From assembly GCA_019137255.1 (NCBI GenBank), contig WPDH01000101.1, positions 310,001-374,000 of the forward strand: a stretch of DNA of 64,000 bases. The letters run 5' to 3'. A program made the translations under genes and the position numbers. This document shows, in pieces, positions 56,501 through 64,000 of the stretch. Each line of letters opens with the position of its first letter. Within the stretch, counting starts at the first letter, position 1. Origin of the DNA: Corinectria fuckeliana. Taxonomy: Eukaryota; Ascomycota; Sordariomycetes; Hypocreales; Nectriaceae. The notes under the pieces were generated by a model that was not told the origin of the DNA, did no database searches, and saw only the letters and a program-made list of their open reading frames with translations.

Positions 56501-59500
56501 TTAAAACACCCGTCGACAGTCTGCCACGGGAGTATTGGTGAGGTCAAAGCTGATGGTGGTGAAACGATCTTCGTGCTTGAGAAGAAGCACGTCGTGCTTC
56601 ACGTCGAACCCTCTCCTCCTTTGTGACACAGGAAGGCAGAGCAACCTCTCTAATCCCTGGTAGACCCATTGCCCCCTCACGTATAGGCAGTCATGCACAG
56701 CTTCCCATGACTCGTCAGAGCTAGCATCTTCTTGACCGGGAAGACAAAACGGGACGGGGATGCAGCCGCAACCTGACATATAGTATCGTGAGTCTTTGGA
56801 GAAAGAGCCAACAAAGCGATAAAGATGGTGACTGCCAAAGAGGCAATACCGTCCAATCTCTATGCCATTCTCGGGGTCCCATAACTGGAAAGTGGCGCGC
56901 TTGAGGCTTTCTGATGCAACTAAAAGCTTGCCTGTGCTGGACATCTTCAACGCCATGATTCGCTCCTGGAGCTTCCCATCTGGTTCAACTCGGAGATCGA
57001 ATCGCTTCGTCCGAGACTGTGTCTCATACACACTGACGTGGCCAGTGAGCGAGGCCGTTGCGATGAGATGGCTTCCAGGATGAAAAGCCAAATAATCAAC
57101 TTTATTGGTCGTCAAGAAACTCAAATCATTTGTAGCCAAATCCAGCAGCTGAGCCCCGGCTGGCTGCTGCTCGTACACCCACCTGTCCCTCCAAATAGCG
57201 ACCAGGAGGCCGTCTGACGAGAATATGGCCTTTGCACCGTTGCTAGTAGAGGTTACCGTTGCCACCTCCTTCTTTGTGAGATCCCACAGCTCCAATTCGA
57301 GCTCGTCCGAACTACGTTCACTGAGAATAGTGGCCATGTGACGGTTTGAGGAGAACTGAAAATCGCATGCATCCTCCGTAGCCAGAGTCGTTGATTCTTC
57401 CATGGTTGTGCTGTCGATGATCCGGATTCCACCGAACCTAGGTACCAGTGCGATGGACTTGCTATCCGGCGAGAACACGATTTGCCGCATCGCTTCAAGG
57501 TCAAACATCTTTGTCATGTCTCTGTCCCACAAGTAGTTGGTAACCCAGCTTTCCTTCGCCACGAGAAACCTTCCATCAGGAGAAGGAGTAATTCTACCCA
57601 CTGGGCTGGGCAACTGCTTCACACGCCCATCTACGAGGCTTGAGATTTTCCCACCAGACTTCGAATTATTGAGCACCATGTTCTCGTGTCCAGGTAGAAA
57701 TTGAACTTGAGCGGTAATATCCACGCCAGGAACATTTCTTCCATCATTGTCGCCCGCCCTGTCGCTCTTCAAATCCCAAAGCTGCACGACGTCGAAACTT
57801 GAGATCGCTGCAAGTTCCATATTTTGAGACAAGGCGAGTTTGCCCGATTTTGCGGGTTGGTTCACACGCGCAAGGATGTTCCAGGTGCCCGCATCGTGAA
57901 TCTCGATCGCGGTCCGTCTGAGTACAATGACTACCAATCGATCATCTTGCTGAATGAACTCGAGCGCGTTTCTGTCATAATGTCTTTGGCCAAACTCTTC
58001 ACTGTGGAGGCTGTGACTGTAAAGAGCTTCACTTTGCCGCCCGTGATGTGTATCGAATAGGAGGGTTTTGGTCGTCGAGTTCCAGAGTCTGAGCCCCATC
58101 AGCTCCTATGTGATTGCAAATACTTGACCATCCTTTGTAACTGCTGTCGCATGGACGAAGCCCCCCGGTTTATGCAGGGTGGCTACTACCTGGCCGCTCT
58201 TTACACTCCACCGCTTCACAAAACCTCCACGGGATCCAGTGACCATGTGCTTGCCGTCCGGGTAGAAGGCAAACGCCGTCAAGGAATCATCCTCGAGGCA
58301 ACAGACGAGCATCGATTGCTCCTCGTCGATGTTCCATACTCGAATACCATCTTGGTACTCTGTCTCGACGCGGTTGAATTGTACTATTCCCTCTGTGTTG
58401 GTTTCAGATACGCCAGCACCTTTATTTTCTACTAAAGCCACGATGATGCTGTCTATGGGAGAGAAAATAATACGAAGGACGCTTCCGGGTGCAGGCCCCA
58501 TCTTTTTCACTCTTCCCGTCCGAAACTCCCGGACTATGAAGGAACCATTATTTTGGTATGCCACTCTCTGTCCGTCTGGGGAAAAATAAAAAGGTCCGAT
58601 TTCGTGCTGCTCATCAAACCTGAATCGTTCAACCCCTGTGTTATAATCCCAGAATATCATGGTCTCGCCTTTCGTCGCGGCAACAAGTTCGTCTGATGGT
58701 GAAAGGGCAGGGTGATAGACCGTCCCACCACCACCCACATTACAAATGTGAGAAGTCCACCTCGTTGCGACTGCCGGCCTCTGCCGAATCCAAGTGGGCA
58801 TCAGATCTTGGAACAAAGACCGGATGACGCTAGCCTCGGGGCTGAAGATCAGAGCAGAGCAGTAAATCTGCAGCGGTGCTTGAGCAATAATTGAGCTACT
58901 GTTGAGGATAAACCGTTTGGAATCGTACAGCAGAGATGACAAGTTAGGATTCTTCGAGGGCTAGATAAGCATACAACTCATGGTCAGTGTCATGAACAAG
59001 CAATAGATATGGCTACAACTCACGCTTATCAGAGTGTGCAGTCTGTTCATGGCGTGAATAGCTGTCGAGACATCGTGAAGTAAGCTCGTGACTTCGAGCC
59101 AGTACAGGAAATTATTTTGCAAAACTATATGCACATCTCCGTTGTCCTGGAGGCCGACCTGTTCACGGCGGACGCTCTCGAGTTTGGCAAGATGATCCAC
59201 CCAGTATCGGCAGGCATATTGCAGATAAGCTGGGATGCTCTGCTTAATCCAGAGGTGCGGCACTTCTGAAACGAATGTCCCTAGCATGACGAGGCCGCAT
59301 ATGTCCTGGTGGAGATCTCGAGACATAAAATCAAGGCAGCGCTTGAACACTTCCTGATGCATGATACCTTCGTCGACCTGGAAGTGCAGTGGCCGTGATC
59401 TGTCCTTATCCAGGATGAAGTCGCGGAATGAAAGATGAACGAGTCCCAGGGGGGTCTTCTCATTCTGAGGAACAGCAACGACAGAGTGAAGCCGTTTTAG

Positions 59501-61987
59501 CAGCTCATCCAAGGTAGTTCTGTCGAATGAAATTGAAAGCAATTCACCAAGAGACATGACCGAAATCGGTTCAAAAAGAACCGTAAGGAAGCCAAGGACC
59601 CTGCCAGTACGGGCAAAGATGTCGTCCCTCCTTTTCTTAGATAACTTGTCGAGTTCGGGGAAAAAGAGGACATTCAGGTAGATCTCGTCTACCTTCTGCT
59701 GGGGAGCATCAGTATCCGCCACATCGTCAAAGATCTGATCTAGGCGGTCCTGTCTGCCGTCCTTGTCGGTGAAGTCGTCGGTATCTAGGAATCGTCACGC
59801 AGTCGCGGCGTAGATAAAAAGTCCATCAGCCTTCTTTCTCAGTTTCTCAATGATAGTGTCTTCAACCCAGTCCCTGTCAACACCATATTTTTGGCTAGTT
59901 CTGTTAACATGTAGGTGAGATACAACGTAATGTCATCTTCATCCCCATGCATCGAAGGCTGGATCTTATCGAGCATTATGGAACGAGAGAGGCCATAGGG
60001 ATGCATGTCAAAGCTTCTCTGAATGTGCTTGTCGCGCCTGCTGGTGATCAGTAGCCGGAGCTGAACTTGATGGAGGTCTTTCAGCCGTGCCGGCATCGCG
60101 AGCAACTCTTCTGCTTCTCTTCGGCTCAGACACTCGTCCAGTGCGTCGACGACTATGATCAGCCGTACCGGTAAGAATGTCTGCTGGTCGAGCGATGAGA
60201 CGGATTTCAAAATCAGGTGCTCGAGCTGCGGTAGAGGCGCCGTCGTCCCAATTGCCAACTTCTCGGTGGCAGCACTAGCGATGAGCGCCCTGAGGTCGGG
60301 AAACATTTCCGCTAAACATCGAGCGAGGGCTGGGAAGAAGGTCTTTGTGCTGTTTCTCGTAGCATCAGCTTGCTTGAAGAAGAAGCTGGCACAAAGGAAC
60401 GCCGTGCGAAGCGGCTTGCTGTCCCCGGTGAACGGTTGCCTGGCTTCCAATGCATTGGCGACAGTTAGGGCAATGCTTGTCTTCCCTGTTCCAGCCATGC
60501 CATGGAGCCAGAATATCACTTCGCCAGCAGAGTCTTGAGCCCAGTCTTAGATCTCGTTGAAGATGCGATGCTAGGTTCCTTTTAGACAGGGCGCTTCGAC
60601 ACCCCAGATCTTGGCGGAATTAAAGACCGCATTTCCTGCAAATGGAAGCCCCTTGAGAACGTTGTTTCATGGAGGGTCTAAACCATGCATATCAGCATCT
60701 GAGCGAGACAAACGCCTGTTAACAGAGGACAACTTACCTGCATAGCTGCCTGTGTGGCCTTCTGGCGTTCTTAAATCAGTTTAATGGTTTTCTGGTTATC
60801 AACCGATGCTTGCCACATCTCCATATTCTTGGCACCAAAGCGATCTTGTATCTCTCGATCGACACGCTGGCTGGTCGACTCGATATTTGTCTACATGTCT
60901 TTCCAGGCGTCGGCGGTGAGTGAGTTTCTCAGAGCACGGTGTGTTTTGCTCCTGGTGTACTGGCGCACGAAACGAATCTGGTACACGTAGACCTGAGAAT
61001 AGACCTCGACAAGGTATTCCCTGATGGCTAAAAGCAGTTGATGGGTGGTTTGGGCCTGACTGGAGGGATATTGTAAGTCACACAACGATGTTTTCGCGTA
61101 GCTGCGGTCTTTCGAGACTTACTTCGAGCCTTGGAACATAATAGGAAGATATTTGTCCTGGATTTCCTGGTACCGAACGAGGAGGAAAAGAATGTTGCTG
61201 AGACCATTCGCCGCATCTTCATCCTGCTGGAACACATTTTCTAGAATCTAACAAACCTCCAGCATTAGACTCGCCACTTGGATCGTGAATATAGGTTGAA
61301 GAAAGCTTACCGACATGACAGCCAAGACACCGGCCCATGGCAAAGCAGCGTGTGGTTCGGACGACAGAGCTGCGCTGATGGTTGGCTTGAACGTTGAGAT
61401 GACCGCAAACGCTTTGAGGACGACTTGTCTGACAACAATGGGTTTGCCATTGACAGTGAAGGCAAGTTGAGCGTCTGGCAACTTGTCAAGCTTCTTCTCG
61501 GCCAGCTGTTGGATCAGTTTCAGTCGTGCTGTACCTCCGACATGCCCGGACCCGCCTGGAGAGCCTGGGCCGTCTGTGGCTACCGGGTATCAGTACTTTT
61601 CTACCGGGCGTAATAGAGGCAACCTGGTCAAGGGACCTACCATCTGTTGTTGTTGCATGTGAGTTCTCATTGAGATGCGATTCAAAGTCCTCGAGAAGGC
61701 TCGAGTGCTCTGGGTTCTCCTTGACTGCCTGATAGGCCTCAGCCCAAAGACTATCCCAAGTGATAGCTGGTTCATCGGTGTGTGGATGGTCCGAGGGAGG
61801 ATCAGCTTCATCAATCTCAGGAGTTTCTGGCCTGTCTTCCTTATTGCTTTTGTCTGCCGAACCGGCCTAAGGTACGTCAGCATAGCTGCTACCGGGGGTT
61901 GTTCTTCCTTGGTCTCACTCTGGATGCTCCCCTGTCCAGCCAAGGCCAAGGCCGTCGGTCTCGCCGAAACAAATCCTTCATTCCCAT
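56501..61987 (-). pseudogene. NWD-type NACHT/WD40 (NLR-like) gene with multiple disruptions
   Basis: Read on the minus strand from the ATG at 61987 (MGMKDLFRRD), the order is: NWD N-terminal domain (61900-60740), NACHT with P-loop GMAGTGKTS and Walker B LIIVVDALDE (60520-59840), the linker after the NACHT, then a WD40-like beta-propeller region (58900-56501). Introns are recognisable, for example at 59020-58960. The frame is interrupted by TAG at 61248, TAG at 60891, TAA at 60771, TAG at 60571, TAA at 60547, TGA at 59795, TAG at 58106 and a one-base shift in a run of five A (59888-59892). Such proteins act in fungal non-self recognition and regulated cell death. Most stops could arise from CAG/CAA by C-to-T change. 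Parts could still be expressed as shorter genes. Confidence 0.85.
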
Positions 61988-63217
61988 TCTTGGCGCGTAT
62001 GACGACTCTTTGATAGAAGATCTTTGAGTGAAGCAAGGGGTAGAACCGAATGAGATAAAATAAGCTGATGACGTTAGCACGCGAACCCCGCTCGGGCGGC
62101 TTCGAAATGCTGACCCAAGGCAGCCTGCAGCCTCGAAGCCGCCCGATATCAAAGTGTCTTGGCGGCCTCTTTTCATTTGTCCACGTTTGATGTCTGGCCT
62201 CATTTATTTCCGAGAACTTCCGATACAGTGGCTTGCAATTCTTTCCAATTGCACGCTTCAAGTTTCGAAGACCTTAGGTCATCGGTACAGACACTGAGGA
62301 TATAGGATAAGGCATGTGATATTGGATTGTGAGATAGGGCCTTACTCCCGACATGAATACACCTGTTTATATCTTTCTCATTATATTTCCGTCCTATACT
62401 TTGACTCTGAGGTAGTGTTTAAACCAGATTACAGATCATTCTGCCAAGGTGTTGACCACTTTGCTTGCGGATTTCTCCTGTGGGTTGCAGAGAGACTGTT
62501 TAAAGTCAATCCAGCTTTTTCTAGAGAACATGGATTGCTGGACATATTACATGAATGGACGACACTTATATGAATGCTCTTACAAAGTTCTGGATCCTTC
62601 TGAGAAGCCTCGGGTAAGCATGCATAGATGCCTAAGCCTTGTCGTCGTCACATGAAAGCACCAATCCGACGCTGGTTGGACAGCCTGATTGCAGCGGCCT
62701 GGATTTGACTGGACCCAGCACGCCTCTCCAATAAAATAACCGATCAACAGAACCTCAATTCACTTACTGCTGCTGTATCGCACCCGACCCTAACCAAACC
62801 CTTGCTTTAGCTAGCTGAAGACAGTGATGTGAGCTCATAGATTCACTCATTTGGAGACCGAGCTTTTCGCGCCGGGCGTCGAGCATCTAGCAGAGGCTAT
62901 TGAAGACCCAGGCGCCCAGGCATACCTCCTGGTTTTTTAACACTGGAGAAACCCGCGGCTGCACAAGGGCGACATCGGCGGCGTGATGTACTGAAAAATG
63001 CGAAACACCCCGCTCACCTGGATCGTTCTCCCACCTCGACTAACTCTCTTCAATCCCACGGACACCACCGATCTGAAAGTCAACTCGGGAACATTGAAAT
63101 AGTAAGTAACAGCGGTCAATTTAGATAAAAGTATATAAAAAAAGGTCGGTAAACACACTTGGCCTCCTCACCGCTCCTCGTTCGCGTCGTCTTGTTGCTT
63201 GATCGCTCCACTCACCC
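61988..63217. other. Intergenic region, no gene seen
   Basis: This 1.2-kb region lies between the NLR-like start and the 3' end of the GH5 gene. Short ORFs only, without family features; it should contain the promoter of the NLR-like gene. Confidence 0.4.
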
Positions 63218-64000
63218 TCAAGCATACGACTTCAGGGCAGTGTTGTAATACTGGTAGCCAGTTCCACTTGGAGGCTCAAAGCTGTAGATGTAGCTCGCCC
63301 ACCAAGGCCCGGCCGCCCACCACAGCGCCCCCTTCCACACGTCGTCGTTGGCTTTGAGATAGTCCAAGAGGCCCTTGACGGCCGTCTGGCACTGCGTGTT
63401 GGCTCCGCCCGCAAACTCACCGATGATGCCAATCTTGCCATTCGTCCTAAGCCACTCGGTAGCCTCCGTGACCCGTTCAACCCCAATCGTCGTCGAGACA
63501 CAGTCCGCAGAGGTTCCGGAGCTGTCTGAGTCGAGGTACTGGTGCATCTCGTACACAATCTTTCCCTCCGGGTCCGTGAGCGCCTTCATGTTGTCGTTGA
63601 CGTCGGACCACGACCATGCGCCAGACCATTGGTTGCCCTCGACAAAGATGTACTGAGTTGCTCCCGCGGCACGGATACCGTCGATGGCTGCCTGGTTGAG
63701 GTTGAGGACGAGGGTCTGGTCGAGGCCGTAATACTCGTTGTTAGTGTCGAAGATGACGTGGTCGACGCTCTTGAACTCGGTTGCCACATTCTTCCACCAC
63801 GTCTCGAAGTCGGTGACATCTGTGATGATGTTGCCAAAGTAACGTCCATAGTTGTGCGGGTCAAGAACGGCCCAGCCACCTTTCTCAGTGATGTGGTCAA
63901 CTACCTCAGTGAGGTTCTGGAGGTACGCGGTGTTGTAAGCTCCGGTCAGGGAGCTGGGGCTGAGTCTCTCCATCCTGAACTGGACGCGGAAGGTATTGTA
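63218..64000 (-). CDS. GH5 endo-beta-1,4-glucanase, 5' part beyond the window
   Basis: The C-terminal roughly 260 residues are present in one open frame, ending at 63218; the 5' end lies beyond 64000. Motifs are typical of family 5 cellulases of the Cel5A type: NTFRVQFRMERL, DPHNYGRY, the acid/base Glu in DTNNEYYG, YEMHQYLDSDSSGTS and the nucleophile Glu in GIIGEFAGG, followed by WWAAGPWW. It hydrolyses internal beta-1,4 bonds of cellulose or related glucans outside the cell. The signal peptide and any cellulose-binding module would be upstream and cannot be seen. Confidence 0.93.
   Translation of the reverse strand, partial: YNTFRVQFRMERLSPSSLTGAYNTAYLQNLTEVVDHITEKGGWAVLDPHNYGRYFGNIITDVTDFETWWKNVATEFKSVDHVIFDTNNEYYGLDQTLVLNLNQAAIDGIRAAGATQYIFVEGNQWSGAWSWSDVNDNMKALTDPEGKIVYEMHQYLDSDSSGTSADCVSTTIGVERVTEATEWLRTNGKIGIIGEFAGGANTQCQTAVKGLLDYLKANDDVWKGALWWAAGPWWASYIYSFEPPSGTGYQYYNTALKSYA

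Noticed and set aside
58106..58942. Explaining the TAG at 58106 as an intron end (CACATAG acceptor)
   Set aside because: The only phase-compatible upstream donor would remove a conserved WD-repeat segment, so a nonsense change is more likely.
61590..62261. 223-residue minus-strand ORF near the NLR-like start
   Set aside because: Arg/Pro-rich out-of-frame read; another frame gives the continuous NWD N-terminal domain that joins the downstream exons.

Overview
This window is chromosomal DNA of a filamentous ascomycete (Pezizomycotina), probably a plant-associated Sordariomycete-like fungus; the genus cannot be fixed from sequence alone. The evidence is numerous 45-180 bp GT-AG introns, three Zn2Cys6 regulators with fungal transcription factor domains, a highly reducing iterative polyketide synthase, an NWD-type NACHT/WD40 (NLR-like) gene, and secreted plant cell-wall hydrolases (GH115, GH5). 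No rRNA, tRNA, CRISPR or intact transposon was seen. Exon boundaries were inferred by eye from splice consensus, reading frame and family continuity; total coding lengths were checked for divisibility by three.

Left part (1-29 kb): accessory metabolism. A family III CoA-transferase (cut by the left edge), a short-chain dehydrogenase (SDR) and a GFA-type zinc protein are followed by a Zn2Cys6 regulator, a type-B carboxylesterase divergent from a class-III aminotransferase, a second regulator divergent from a DAL5-like MFS transporter, a second SDR, a third regulator, a GABA-permease-type amino acid transporter, an NmrA/isoflavone-reductase-like protein, and two phytanoyl-CoA-dioxygenase-type Fe(II)/2-oxoglutarate oxygenases. 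This looks like one or more catabolic or secondary-metabolite neighbourhoods with their own regulators and transporters.

Middle part (29-41 kb): a small unrecognised protein, a GNAT acetyltransferase with an apparent homopolymer frameshift, a secreted GH115 glucuronidase, an unrecognised ORF, a vacuolar PQ-loop amino acid transporter and an F-box-like orphan.

Right part (41-64 kb): AT-rich, stop-riddled DNA leads into a compact polyketide locus. It holds a UDP-glycosyltransferase, an FSH1-family serine hydrolase and a KS-AT-DH-ER-KR-ACP highly reducing PKS with no methyltransferase and no release domain. The simplest reading is that the PKS builds a reduced chain, the FSH1 hydrolase offloads it and the glycosyltransferase decorates it. 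Immediately downstream lies a large NLR-like gene broken by at least six in-frame stops and one frameshift. A GH5 endoglucanase runs off the right edge.

Other structure: a diverged direct repeat of about 330 bp at 16.6 and 17.45 kb, a 50-60 bp dispersed repeat in three places, and GC-rich CCGCGGGCC palindromes shared by the promoters of the first genes.
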